In this document: positions 32,592 through 44,330 of the stretch, in pieces
How positions within the stretch are numbered: the stretch's first letter is position 1
Layout: the number at the start of each line of letters is the position of its first letter
Assembly (NCBI GenBank): GCA_022606425.2
Contig: JAHDVF020000903.1
Coordinates: 310,001 to 374,000 of the forward strand
Length of the DNA: 64,000 bases
Reading direction: 5' to 3'
Source of the DNA: Lepidostoma basale
Taxonomy: Eukaryota > Arthropoda > Insecta > Trichoptera > Lepidostomatidae
The notes under the pieces: generated by a model
Database searches by the model: none
What the model saw: the letters and a program-made list of their open reading frames with translations, nothing else
Told to the model about the DNA's origin: nothing
Translations under genes and position numbers: made by a program

Positions 32592-32652
32592 GTTATTACG
32601 AATCTCTGAGGAAGCTTGGGTACAAGCGAAACTAGTCGGCAATTAAAATAAC
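32592..32652 (+). ncRNA. Candidate type I hammerhead-like ribozyme
   Basis: Core: CTGAGGA (32606-32612; position 7 is free in the hammerhead consensus), one extra A at 32613, stem II GCTTG/CAAGC (32614-32618 with 32623-32627), GAAA (32628-32631), stem III CT/AG, then TC with predicted cleavage after 32637. Stem I: CT next to the core can pair with GG (32638-32639, one wobble), AAT (32601-32603) with ATT (32642-32644), and GTTATT (32592-32597) with AATAAC (32647-32652), leaving an internal loop. All three stems can form. The extra base between A9 and stem II departs from the usual consensus; a similar extra base is known in chrysanthemum chlorotic mottle viroid hammerheads. Activity is not shown. 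Confidence 0.55.
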
Positions 32653-32739
32653 CGTATAGTGGTGAAAAACAAAGTGCAGTGTTTTTATTTCTATTTTATT
32701 TTAAATATAAATAATATATATTTTTTTAAATATATTAAT

Positions 32740-32950
32740 GTTAAAATTTAAAATACTGTTATATTATCACAATTTATTTTTATTCACCGAGTGTCGCGAC
32801 AGCTGTTTCGCCAACCGATATTGACATCATCAGGTGTAACAATAAACTGTTCTCAGTGGATAAAAAGAAATTGTGATATTATATCAGTGTTTTAAATTTT
32901 ATCACGTTGAAGTTCCATAGTGTTTCGGCAAAAATAATGGACTATTTAAG
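32740..32950 (-). repeat. Family A hammerhead-like element
   Basis: Minus strand: CTGATGA (32827-32833), extra T, a stem II segment with a GGTTGGC second strand, GAAA (32806-32809), CAG/CTG stem III and a GTC triplet at 32798-32800. Distal stem I is CACTGAG (from 32858 down) with CTCGGTG (from 32791 down), seven pairs including one wobble. Outside are TCACAATTT-type flanks shared with the copies at 41.1, 44.0, 52.2, 61.6 and 62.1 kb. Confidence 0.75.
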
Positions 32951-33504
32951 TGAATATATTTTTATGTCAAATATTATATTCCCAATCTTAAAACTACATT
33001 CAGTAAAAAGTCCAGGACGTTTTCAAAGCTTATTGAATATTTCGACCAAACATTTAATTCACCCACCACCACTGTGCTAAGGTACCCCTATTAACATTAT
33101 AATATCTATTTCCGCTGGGGTCACACAGGACTTGCTCTTCCTCCGGGGGAACGATTATTCCGCCGATTATTATTTAAAAACGTCTGTTTTGTGAAATAAA
33201 TTAGTATTTTATACCACTGTTTTGTATGACGTGAGACTATATTAATGGTGAGTGAGTGAGAAAGAAGAGGCGAGAGGGCTCTGAACTGTGACCGTAAATT
33301 TTGCATTTTCGTTCAAATTAATTACGCCACAAACATTAGTGAGCTTATTAACAATGAACACATTTTTGAAATAGTTAGATATGATAATTAATTTAATGTG
33401 CATGAACCGATTTTGTTAACTTCTCGTATATAGATTTAATGTAAGCATAGCTTACAATATGACGAACTCTATTTTAAGATTTTTACACTGAGGAAAGATG
33501 AGAA

Positions 33505-33682
33505 CAATCCGAAAATCGAGTTGGATGTGGATTCAGCGGACAGAACGCTTGACTCCTGATCCAGGGGACATGGGTTCAGTCTTGGACATTACCAGATTCT
33601 TTCTTCATAATACAGAGCTATTTTCTGCTCATCTTGAATATTTTAAATTAAATTCTAATGCCGTTTTTTAAAATCCTTGGCG
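33505..33682 (+). mobile_element. tRNA-derived SINE, family 2
   Basis: Plus strand copy with CTCCTGATCCAGGGGACAT, a degraded B box GGTTCAGTC, ATTTTCTGCTCA and tail CCTTGGCGTCTTT. Confidence 0.8.
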
Positions 33683-33894
33683 TCTTTAAACAAAAAAACT
33701 AAACAAAAGCTTGTTTGGGATAATCATAACAATTTTGAACTGGATATATGAGTCTTTAATTAAACTAAAACTGAATTATTTCTTAATGTTCATCCTAAAC
33801 ATATTTGTGAAAAGTCCAAATAAATAGTATGAAAATACAATGTTTTCATAAAATATTCAAATATATTTTTTTACCTACGTTTCGCAGCGCTTTA

Positions 33895-34005
33895 GAATTA
33901 ATGTTTTTATTCCAAGAAGAGAGAATATTGTTTTAGATTTAGATTTAGAGTTTAGAATTTGAATTAATGTTTTTAATCCAAGAAGAGAGAATAAAAATTT
34001 GTTGA
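33895..34005 (+). repeat. 66-bp-period partial duplication
   Basis: GAATTAATGTTTTTATTCC and AAGAAGAGAGAAT at 33895 recur at 33961 with one substitution, separated by TTTAGA-rich sequence. Confidence 0.75.
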
Positions 34006-35014
34006 TTTAATTTATTATTGTAATCAATTTAGTATTGTTATTGAATTGATAGTTAAGACTTGAAGTTAAAGCACCTAAATGAGGATATATGACCAGGATT
34101 GATCAATGAATCCCTTAAACCATTAAGATATTTTTTTCTAAATAAATATCTACTGTGATAAAAACGTAATACTTGTAGAACTGGAATAACAAATCATATA
34201 AGCGATAGATGTTACATTTAGGAACAAATCACCAAATATATAGAAGACGATGCTCCAAATCGTGCGCGATATCATAAAGTGTATTTTCGCTAAGAGATAG
34301 GAAAGGAAAGGAGAAATATACTCACCACCCTTCCCAAAAGGCGGGGGCAATCATTTTTTTACTATTACCTTTTTATTACCCTTCGTAAGCGGTCAGCGTT
34401 TTGGGGAAATGCCAGGAGGTCGGGAGTGAGGTCAAATATTGAACGATTTTATTGCTTCTCGGAAATAAAGATTCCGCTATTTAAATGTATTAAGGGTGGA
34501 GATAAATAGGTACTTAAGAAATAATCAATTTATTAAGTAGGCACACTCTTCATGTACTTATTAAACATTTACGCCTGTACACATCTCATCTAAATCTTTA
34601 AAAATGTTATATTTGACATAGTAGTCAAAGAAAAACGCACGGAATAAGATTTTTTCCATAAGAATCTCTAATCTTTACGTATAAGTAATTAGATTATTTG
34701 GCAATGCTCAGTTGGCAACGAATATTTAATGAATTTAAATATTATCTCGGAAATAATATTGTTTTCGTTGATGCAGATACTCAAATACAAAGTTTTTTTT
34801 TAAATGTACAAATACAAAATGATATTCCAGGTATTCTACTAAATAATTTTATTTAAATCCTATATGTCATGTAATGCAAAAGGGTCGAATCTTCATTAAC
34901 AAAAGAATGAATGAAAAATTTAAATGTTTTTAAAGAAATATTATAAGCGAATAAAATATTTAAGTGCAGAAAAATTGAAGAAAAAAAAATTCACGATGTT
35001 AAAAAAAGGATTGA

Positions 35015-35166
35015 ATTATGTTGTATAAAAATTTATTTTAAATCTCCAATATGAACAGAAAATAACTCAATATTGTGAAGAAGGAATCTGGTCGTGTCCA
35101 GGTATGAACCTAAGTTCCCCTGGATCAGGAGCTAAGCGTTTTGTTTCCAAGACCACCTCCCGATTT
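35015..35166 (-). mobile_element. tRNA-derived SINE, family 2
   Basis: Same unit in reverse: GAACAGAAAATAACTC, AAGGAATCTGGTCGTGTCC and a head ending CCTCCCGAT. Confidence 0.8.
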
Positions 35167-35287
35167 TTATAACATATACATTATAGCATTATATTATGTT
35201 ATTCAGTATAGAAGAATATAGCGATCAATTATTTGTGTTTTCGACTTGTTAGATACGGAGTGATGGTAAATTTATATTAAAAGCTGT

Positions 35288-35425
35288 AAATTCTTCTTCC
35301 TAGACATCCTCTACTGCTGGATGTAGGCCTCTTCAAACATTTTCCATTTTCTTCTATCCTATGCGACTCTTATCCGCCGTCTTCCCCTGACTGGGATCAC
35401 ATCGTCAGCCGTATGTCCATTTTAT
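35288..35425 (-). pseudogene. RTE-like LINE 3' end
   Basis: Reverse of TCTACTGCTGGATGTAGGCC, CATTTTCCATTTTCTTCTATC, ATCCGCCGTC and ATCACATCGTCAGCC: the standard EAYIQQ.ME end of these elements. Confidence 0.65.
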
Positions 35426-35877
35426 GCATTGAATAAAAATATGAGATATTTTGTATCGACAAAACAAATATGATATTATCGAGAGTGTGTATAATAGATT
35501 TCTTTCATAAAACGTATCGCATCTCCTGGCCACCCCATCAATCTCGAGCTATGGACATTACAGCTGATCCGCTCAAAAATCTCTCCATCACGGGTGACCG
35601 TGCCGCCGCCGGCCGCTTATCCGATCCCATTGAGGAGGCATAAGGTTAAAGTGATACATTGATGGCTCCAGCCCTCGGCCTGACCGCCGGCCGGGGCCCG
35701 ACCTCACCCTATTCAACTTTTCATATCTGATAATATACGGCAAATTGCCGAATTCTTCGGAGGACGAATTTATGGCTTTAGGGGAACTACTTCATCATAT
35801 TATAGATATATGTCCATTTATTTGATCTACGGTAAAGAAATTTATATGTATTTTGTAGTTTTATTTTATATTATTTT

Positions 35878-36540
35878 TATGCTGGATGGTAACGCAGACA
35901 ACAAGTAGAACACAGTTTTAATTTAAGTTTTATGCTGAATGGTAACGCAGATGGTAAATAGAACATAGTTATGACTTAAGTTTTATGCTGGATGGTAACG
36001 CAAAAAGTAAGTAGAACATAGTTATGACGTTACTTTTATGCTGGATGGTAACGCAGAAAGTAAGTAGAACATAGTTATGATTTTAGTTTTATGATGGATC
36101 GTTACGCAGAAAGTATGTAGAACATAGTTATGATTTTAGTTTAATGCTGGATGGTAACGCAGAAAGTAATTAGAACATAGTTATGACATTACTTTTATGC
36201 TGGATGGTAACGCAGAAAGTAAGAAGAACATAGTTATGATTTTAGTTTTATGCTGAATGGTAACGCAGATAGTAAATATAACATAGTTATGATTTTAGTT
36301 ATATGCTGGATCGTTACGCAGAAAGTATGTAGAACATAGTTATGATTTTTTTTAATGCTGGATGGTAACGCAGAAAGTAATTAGAGCATAGTTATGATTT
36401 TAGTTTTGTGCTGGATGGTAACGCAGAAAGTAAATAGAACATAGTTATGATTTTAGTTTTTCATTGGATGGTAATGCAGAAAGTAAGTAGAACATAATTA
36501 CGAATTTATTTTTATGCTGGATAGTAACGCAAATTAAAAG
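35878..36540 (+). repeat. 53-bp minisatellite, about 12.5 copies
   Basis: Unit starts (GCTGGATGGTAACGCAG) fall at 35881, 35934, 35987, 36040, 36093, 36146, 36199, 36252, 36305, 36357, 36410, 36463 and 36516: a period of 53 with one 52-bp unit. Copies 5-6 share private variants with copies 9-10 (GATCGTTACGC with GTATGTAG, then TAATTAG), and copy 2 resembles copy 8. Confidence 0.95.
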
Positions 36541-36689
36541 TAACAAAATTATTCACAACCGTATGGTACACACCAGGCCACATTTAAGCTACTCTATTTT
36601 TTTCTTTTTATGCTCAGCACTTACAAATATAAAAATATGTGGTATATAACAACAGAATTATCTTAACTTCAATGACATACATAACAATC

Positions 36690-36842
36690 TTACTAATCAT
36701 CACGCCATCTTACTAAAGGGGTAGTCAGAAATAATGGATCACCACACTGTTCTTTCCTGACATACTTCTCACGATTCCTCAACAACAAAGATTTACATCT
36801 TTAACATATACTTTATTTATCCTTTCCTCTTTCATTCTTTAC
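36690..36842 (-). pseudogene. LINE family L1* 3' fragment
   Basis: CTAATCATCACGCCATC, AGGGGTAGTCAGAAATAATGG and CTGTTCTTTCCTGACATAC; later AACATATACTTTATTTATCC and TTCATTCTTTAC match the upstream segment with a deletion between. Confidence 0.65.
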
Positions 36843-37221
36843 TACCTTATACATACATATTTTTCTGAGTACGTAACTAAGTAACTTATTGCCAATGTTT
36901 AAGATATAAATTATTTTGTGTTTAAATAAAATAAAAGACCTGTCTTCGTCCCGCGTTAAAATAAAATAAAAACACAAAAATATTAAATAAATTTAGTATA
37001 AACTTATCAATATAATTATACTGAAAAAAAAACTAGAAAAAATATTGTTTATAAAATAAATATTCCTAAAAGCATTTCTTTGTGGATTTCCACAGTTTTA
37101 TTTCTAAAAAGGATGGGGGCGAGTGGAGAGGGATATTGAAAAAAGGGTTGGGGTATGCGATAAAGTGAATGGTTAAAGTTGTCATCGCAAACAAAAACCT
37201 ATCCAAAAAAGCTAAAATAGC

Positions 37222-37648
37222 TTTGTACACAAAGGTGTTCTACTACCGACCCTTATGTATAGAAGGAAAGCATGGAACTGGCAAAAGAAGGATGAAAGTA
37301 GAATAAATGCGGTAGAAATGAGATCTCTTAGACGAATGTGTGGAAACTCTGTGTATGATAGAGTGTCGAATGAAAATATAAGAAGTGAATGCGGTGCGAA
37401 TGATGGTATTATGAACAAAATGATAAGAACTAGAAATAGAGGAAGACCGAGGAAAACGTGGCACGATCAAATAAATCAAATATTGAATGTCGGCCACGTG
37501 AGGAGTCAGAGAAATCCACGCGTGTGCATGACACGATGTATGAATGTTGAGAAAGCAAGAGAAATATGTCAGGAAAAAAAAATGTGGCACTCATTCTTTC
37601 TGTCTATCCCTTCAGGGAGATGGCGTGATGGTTAGTTAGCTAGTTAGT
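37222..37648 (+). pseudogene. LINE family L1* with internal deletion
   Basis: Encodes NWQKKDESRINAVEMRSLRR, MCGNSVYDRVSNENIRSECG, then jumps from IMNKM to NRGRPRKTWHDQINQILN, so about 30 residues (the WFGHMERM segment) are missing in frame. Ends in GATGGTTAGTTAG. Confidence 0.85.
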
Positions 37649-38279
37649 TAGTTAATTTTTTAAGTTTATCAATAATAATTGTAATTAAAAATTCATTTTG
37701 TGATACAAAAGAATGGAACGTGTGTAAACAAAAAAGAAAAATCACATTAACCTTAATTTGTCGAGTACTAATAGCGTTTAAATTCAATACTTTCCCAGTT
37801 AGAATTTTAATTCAGACGAATGTATTTGAAAACTTTTATTACATTGTGTATTTTCCTTGTTTATTGTTTTCGTTAAAATAAGCGATGCGAGCGTTGCCAT
37901 TCAGCACAGATCATTAAACAATATTCTCTACAAAATCCATTGTTATCATATGATATTTATTACAAAGGCAAACAGAATTCCTCCCATATAGGCCTAATAT
38001 ATTTGATTGAATTATCTGTTCGATTACAACAATACGTAAATAACAATGAATTTATTCGATCGCCTTTTGAAATATGTAGTTTGATCTGATCTAGAATTAT
38101 TGCTGGTCATTTGACTATGACGATCGCTTTATTCAAAAACTCAACGAATCGTGGAGAATTTTAGATCAATAGAAGGGAAATAGTATTTTTTAAATCAATT
38201 TAAACGAATACAAAATTGTTATTAAAAGTTCTACAAACGATTAGAAAAATAAAATCGTAAGTGGAATAAAGTGTTTCAA

Positions 38280-39140
38280 AAACAACAACAACAAACCATC
38301 ACGCCGTTTCTCCACAGGGGTAGGCAGAGAGAATGGACCGCCACACTACTCTATCCTGACATACCTCTCTAGTTTCCTCCACATTCATACAGCGAGTCAT
38401 ACACACACGTCGATTCTTCCGGCTTCTAACATGACCAACCTATAAAATTTGATTAATCTGGTCATGCCATGTTTTCCCTGGTCTACCTCGACTCCATACT
38501 CCATTTACATCGTTAACGTATACTTTTTTAACCATTCTTTCTGCACCCATGCGCTTCATATGTCCGAACCAACTCAGCGATCCTTTCATATTTTTTTTCA
38601 TAATACCTTCTTTCGCTCTACTTTCCTTTCTAATATCAGCATTTAAGATTCTGTTGTACATCGTTCTACCACACATGCGTCTTAGGAACCTCCGCATTTA
38701 TTCTGCTCTCATCTTTCTTCTGCCAGTTCCATGCATCGCTTCCATACATAAAGTTATAAATCATCCATTTTATTATTATATAAAGGTTGGGACCAGAACT
38801 CCATTGTGAACGGCCATTTTCGCTTTCATTGAAAAATGATTGTTTCCAATAACTATTTTTCAAGCTTCATTCACTTTGTTACCCGCGCCAACCCTTCTTT
38901 CAACATCACTGTCCGTTCGGCCATCCGCTGTGAACGTGCTACCTAATACACAAATTCCCTCACCTGTTCCAAGTTCTCTTCATTCACAATTATATTACAA
39001 ACTGTCATTTTCTCTTTCAAAAACTAACACCTTTGACTTTCCTACATTCATCATTAAATAGTTTGACTTCCATACCTCATACATTCTCGATACTAAGACT
39101 TGAAATTCGTCCGCACTATCCGCAATGAGAACGTTTCAAT
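38280..39140 (-). pseudogene. LINE family L1*, longest copy, includes end of the RT domain
   Basis: Reading from 39140 down: a frame-shifted RT C-terminus (LIADSADEFQVLVSRMYE, NYLMMNVGKSKVLVFE, LGSTFTADGRTDSDVERRVG), then VHNGVLVPTFIIYGS, NWQKKDESRI, RRMCGRTMYNRI, SLSWFGHMKRM and GRPGKTWHDQINQI. It ends in a (GTT)n-type tail, ACAACAACAACAAACC on the plus strand, where most copies have (TTAG)n. The MNVGKSKV segment identifies the element as a reverse transcriptase. Confidence 0.85.
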
Positions 39141-39389
39141 GTTTCAAGTGTTTTCTAAATTAATTAATAGACATTGAATGTGAATCATGATAATAATTTA
39201 AAAAGTAAAAATCTATAAAATGTGTATACATTAAATAAGTAATATGAATAACAAGGCTTGTTTTACTGTAATTTTAGAAAAATCCTTTTTTATTCTTACT
39301 CATTATTTAATATGGAAATTAACATCAATGTTAAAGAAACAAGAAATAATATGTAAAATATTTTATAAGTGGAACATTCGTTAATGGTT

Positions 39390-39540
39390 GAATTTTAACA
39401 AGACCAGAAGAGGCGCTTACCTCAAGAAAGCAGACATTAGGGACGACGAAAGGACTGCTGGCAATTAAGTTCTTGAGTAGAAACTTGACGTAGAAGATAA
39501 CAGGCTAAAAGGCCTTAACCAAGAAGAAGATGATGATGCA
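39390..39540 (+). pseudogene. LINE 3' end fragment, weak
   Basis: GAGGCGCTTACCTCAAGAAAG, then AACCAAGAAGAAGATGATG. Placement rests on the (GAA)-rich end only. Confidence 0.35.
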
Positions 39541-39717
39541 TACTTCATGTCATATTGAAATCCTCGCTGAAAGTAAACAAAATTATTTATTTTTATTTAT
39601 GAATTTATTGAATTATTTCTGTGTGGATTAAACACTGTTTTCCCGCATTTTTGTTTATTTTTCTAGTCATTTTTTCAAAGTTTTACATCTTCATATCAAA
39701 ACATAACTAAGTAACTT

Positions 39718-40080
39718 ACTAACCATCACACCGTCTCCCCCAAAAGGGTAGGCAGAAAGAATGGACTGCCACACTTTAACCGATGCGGCACTCAATTATT
39801 CTCTTTTCACCCCCGCGAGAGACGTGGTGTGATGTGTCGCGAACCTCATCGCCACCAATAGGCATCTCCCGCGCACACTTCGGTCATCCAACGTCTACAT
39901 AATAAATCTAATACAAATTGTATAAAATACAGAGATATAAAATAAAATAACAAATAAAAATGATTTAACACATAATGTATAGATTTCAAAAAAGCGATTT
40001 TAAAAGATATATTATAAAGAAAGCTCAAAAGCGGAAAAAAACAGAGCTTTTATTTAAAAAAAATCGTAATTATTGAATTT
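39718..40080 (-). mobile_element. Non-autonomous element sharing the L1* 3' end
   Basis: Reverse complement matches the 6.5-6.9 kb copy through AATAATTGAGTGCCGC-adjacent sequence, GGTGGCGATGAGGTTCGC and TAGACGTTGGATGACCG, and ends in the L1* tail (CCATCACACCGTCTCCCC). Confidence 0.7.
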
Positions 40081-40084
40081 CATA

Positions 40085-40984
40085 ATGTTAACACATTACG
40101 TTATAATAAATTATTTATGTTATATCAACGTGTCTTTTGTTTATTTAAACAGCACGATTTCTATTGATATTTTTTTGTAATATTTCATTTGGATTACAAA
40201 ATAATAAAGAGACATGATAGAAGCGCTATTAGATATTTAAAATAAAAATGTTGCATTTGTTTTTTGAATATGAAAAAAGCGTAACATTTAGCGGAGATAC
40301 CCTCGCAGTACTCTCTGTCCCCCGCAAAGGACACGGGAGCGAACTAACCAAGAGTAATGTTGCCATCAGCCGCAGTTCTCCTTATCTCCCGCCAGATTTT
40401 TCCACGATATTTTTTTATTAAGAAAGAAATGAAGAGGTCTCCGTCTTGGTCACTATTTAATGTGTTATTCTCGTTTATTTATCGTGAGGGAAAAATAAAT
40501 TTCCATTGTCCTCTCCGTGCCGGATTATTGTGTCGCCGCATAACAATAAACATATTCAGTTTTATTTCGGTGGAGGACAAAATTTGCTGATCTGCGAGCT
40601 CACCACTCCGACTTCATTTTAATAAAAGCCGCCATAAATTTCGAGGCTTACGCGAGGATTAATGGAAGCGAAGTACCGTGTTGTACAAATCGTGCGGTCT
40701 CGCGAGCAGTTCGGATCTTTACGATAATTGGTGAAAGAGCATTTCTTTCAAAATGATCATCTCATAATTTTGATCGAGAATGACAAAACATCATCGTAAA
40801 TTTCTACAATAATACACAATAAACATTCGTACTAACACAAAACATTAAACAATTGCAAATCATGTATTTAAGTACAATTAAATTAAATCAATTTAATTAA
40901 AATAACAATCAATCAAATTAAATTACATTACCATATTGATCAATAAAATGAAATTACTATACCTACCCCTTATAATAGTTAAGT
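40085..40984. other. Apparently single-copy DNA with higher GC (40270-40790)
   Basis: No repeat match within the window. Sequences such as GAGATACCCTCGCAGTACTC and GCGGTCTCGCGAGCAGTTCG stand out in composition; candidate conserved non-coding DNA. No ORF supported. Confidence 0.35.
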
Positions 40985-41285
40985 TATTAATTAAATAGTC
41001 CATTGTTTAGTCCGAAACACTATGATACTTCAACATTATTACTGTTAAAATATAAAACACCGTTATAATACGAGTATCACAATTTCTTTTTATCCACTGA
41101 GAGTGTCGCGACAGCCGTTTTGCCAGCCAATGTTGGCATCAACCGATGTTGGCATGTTTATTGTAACATCTGATGATGCCAACATCGGTTGGCGAATTAG
41201 CTATCGCGACACTCTCAGTGAATAAAAAGAAATTGTGATATTATAATATATTATAACAGTGTTTTAAATTTTAACAGTAATAAAA
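40985..41285. repeat. Family A fold-back pair, cores degraded
   Basis: Left arm (about 40985-41135, minus) and right arm (about 41150-41285, plus) are inverted copies of the family A element. The right copy keeps CTGATGA (41170-41176) and GCCAAC/GTTGGC but has GAAT in place of GAAA; the left copy has lost CTGATGA. Predicted inactive. Confidence 0.85.
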
Positions 41286-41291
41286 AAGTTA

Positions 41292-41490
41292 TGACGACCT
41301 TCAGAGCTCTGACCAGAGGTCCCGGGTTTGATTTCCGGCGACGGCTTTGGTCTGGTCAAGAATTCACGTGACAATAAAATAGCAATAGAGTAGCTACTTT
41401 TCACATGTCGTGAGTATCAATATAAAAGCTAAAAAAATACAAATTGGATAAAGTAATTGGATCAAACTACCTGTTGTATTATATACAAAA
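41292..41490 (+). mobile_element. tRNA-derived SINE, family 1, A box deleted
   Basis: GACCTTC joins directly to AGAGCTCTGACC, removing the A box; B box GGTTTGATTTCC and the family tail remain. Confidence 0.8.
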
Positions 41491-43914
41491 AAAAATCTCC
41501 TTCACAATATACCGAAGAGAATAATTAAGAGATCAATTGGCAGAGGGCGTCTCACGTGTACGTTCATTGTTTCTTAAAATATGATTTTTAAAGCTCGAAT
41601 TTAAATACTTTCTGCGCGACAAGTATTTCATCTTGATCGCACGCTCGTACAAACAAGCAAGATGGATATATGGTCTGCGAGGTATCTCTTTCATACACAG
41701 AAAATAAAGTATGCATTTTCCCAAAATAAATTACGTATGATAGCGTATTTTGCAATGTAGACGTTCAGGTTCCTGGATATGTATTATAGAATTCTGATAT
41801 TTTTGCTGATACCATTCCTTGCAACGCCTTAAAGACCATCCAGTAAAAAAATCAATCTGATTTTATTCTTTTATTTATATTTTATTGTTGCATTTCTACA
41901 CACATGAAGATATATATATATAATATAATAAAATAACGATTACTACGATAAAGACGTGTCATTATGTTAACTCTAATTAAAATAAGCACTTTTCCGTGTT
42001 AACGGCTTTAAGAATACCGACATTTCACAGGTCAATGCTTATTAACTGCCGTATATTCGAACATTTGAAGTAGAACCCTGTACATGATAGCAGAATTTCC
42101 ACACTTAATCGATAGTTGATAAAATTCTCAAGTGTTATGTGCAGTTGTAATGGCTCTGAAAGGCACTTAGAACGTTCCAGGAATATTAAAATGAGTTTTA
42201 AATACTTGATTAAAATAAGACATTGGAATGAGGTAAATGTGTCTTAGTTGAAAACGTAGTTTCTACATTTTTGTTAAAATATAATAATAATCGTTTGAAC
42301 TACCTATTTATCAACAATAATATATTTTATCATCATATTTTAATTTAACCCTAAACGGACGTAAGTCATCTCTGATGTGACAACGGATTTTTTTCTTTGC
42401 GGTCGTATGGCACGCGTGAGGTGACATGATGAATCATGTTGAATATTGCTGTCTGTGGAATCTGCGCGTAATTACTTTGTTGAATATTACCAATTGAACG
42501 ATTAACATACACAGTGCCTTTTTAAAATTAAAATTGATAGAATAATATATACAAAAGATACAAAAGCTAGCGAAAGGGTTAATATGACCTACGATATGTA
42601 TGAACTCTCATTTATTTCAAATTAATAAGCCAAATATATATTTGTTTTTTTATGATTGGCAGTTTCACGTGTAAGACATTTTCAATTTCATTTATTTTGT
42701 AAAAAATCACAATTAATTCTTTACATTTAAACAAAAAAAAATAATCACGTGTATAAAATATATTTCTAAATAAAAGAAAGAATATTTAAATTATAAGATG
42801 TATTTTAATAATTTAAAAAAGCATTTTTTTTACGTAATAACAATTTATCGTATTTTTTAACAGTAATCGTTACTTGTAAAGTTACACTTAACAGTGTGAC
42901 TACAAAACTCACCCGCCCTATCTAAAATAATTAATTATCCCAGTCCATTCAAATTCCACACAATTGTTCATAATTTAACAAAGTGTTGAAACATTTTTAC
43001 CTATTTTTATGATAATATCAGGCTATTGTTATACTTGGTTTTAAAATCAACGGAGCCATCACAAAATTAATTAATTAAGAAGGAATATGCGCAGCGCAAT
43101 AGGAAAAAACCATTTTAATTTTACATGAACTGATATTTTTGATTAGCAGAGCAATCTATCTTAGTCGGGTAATTAACATTGGTTAGATCTATTGTTTTGA
43201 AAAATATTTTACGCTTCTGTGGTATGTAGATCATGTTTTTATCTTCAAGAAGATTGAATCACGTTTTTATGTTGGTTCAAGAAGATTTATTGCAAAATGT
43301 TTAATTTAATATAGCTGGCTATGTAAATGAATTCTACATTCCACAGATTTTCAGAACCAGATTGATCTATGGTTACAGCATCAGTTCATTCAATTAATGT
43401 TCTATAAAATATTTAATAAAATTTTATATATTTCATTCGTATCAGGTCACACCTACGTGATACATATGTTAGTGTCTGAAGAATTGTTTTAAAATTATTT
43501 TCTGTTTTTAATTAAAAAAAATTAATATGTTTTAATAAATCAAAAATACATATTAGCTGGATTTAAAAAATCTTATTGAAATACTAAGAAATTGATGTAT
43601 TGTGGCAGGTTTGATATCTTTACCTTTTATATGAAAAGACATTTTATTAAGAATTTTTAAGGAAAACTAAATTTAATTCTATTAACATTCGTCTATGGAG
43701 CTAGAAAAAAATAGGAGCACTTGAATTAAGGTGAAATGACATAAATACAAAAATATCATTTAGATGAAAATAAACAAAGAAAATCCCCTTTATTTGTGGT
43801 GGTATAAATATTTACCTCTCTTCTATAAAGTGTTAATCAAAAAATATTAATTAAGATAAATGTAGCTTGTTACTTAATAAATAATACATTACTATTGATT
43901 TATTTCTTAATTAT
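41491..43914. other. Long AT-rich stretch, nothing recognised
   Basis: 2.4 kb without coding signal or recognised repeat. Confidence 0.4.
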
Positions 43915-44008
43915 TAAAGATCATGATGCCCAAGGAAGTCGAAACATGTCATTCCCATAAAATACAACAAAAATTCCAGGAAACAGACGATCTAATTCAT
44001 ATTATTTA
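43915..44008 (+). repeat. Family C copy
   Basis: ATGATGCCCAAGGAAGTCG, then AAACATGTCATTCCC and AAATTCCAGGAAACAGACG. Only one arm. Confidence 0.7.
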
Positions 44009-44009
44009 A

Positions 44010-44115
44010 TCAATTGTTTGTAATGTCTGATGATGCCAACATTGGTTAGAAAAATAGCTGTCGCGACAATATAGTAGAAATTTAATGTATAAATTGTGAT
44101 ATTAGAACAATGTTG
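44010..44115 (+). repeat. Family A hammerhead-like element, degraded
   Basis: CTGATGA at 44027-44033 followed by TGCCAACATTGGTTAG, then GAAAAATAGCTGTCGCGAC with an insertion. Stem II and stem III are damaged. Confidence 0.7.
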
Positions 44116-44239
44116 GTCATTTTATTATTTTCATAAATAATAAAATTACTAAAAGCACTTAAAACAAATGAAAACATATTTTGTCTTGAAATTTTATGAT
44201 ATTATATTTTAGAAGAAGAAGAAGATCAAATTAAATAAA

Positions 44240-44330
44240 ACTTCTTAATACCTTAGCAAGGTGAAACATGTCATTATCATTAAATATAATAAAAGTTCTA
44301 GAAAACATTCGTTTTCATTCGTGTTATGGA
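44240..44330 (+). repeat. Family C copy
   Basis: AATACCTTAGCAAGGTG, then AAACATGTCATTATC and GTTCTAGAAAACATTCG. Only one arm. Confidence 0.7.

Larger units (their letters stand above)
32461..32719. repeat. Fold-back element with two hammerhead-like cores (family B)
   Basis: The left arm 32461-32560 and right arm 32606-32719 are near-perfect reverse complements around a 45-bp spacer; they differ mainly by an indel near 32483. Each arm ends at the spacer with CTGAGGA and carries an extra A, a GCTTG/CAAGC hairpin, GAAA and CTAGTC. The left copy reads on the minus strand (32529-32560), the right on the plus strand (32606-32637). No ORF is present. Confidence 0.9.
33000..35014. other. AT-rich intron-like DNA around one SINE
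   Basis: Besides the family 2 SINE (33505-33682) and a 66-bp duplication there is no recognised element or gene. Confidence 0.4.

Noticed and set aside
35878..36540. CRISPR-like array
   Set aside because: Units are contiguous 53-mers without unique spacers, in an insect intron.
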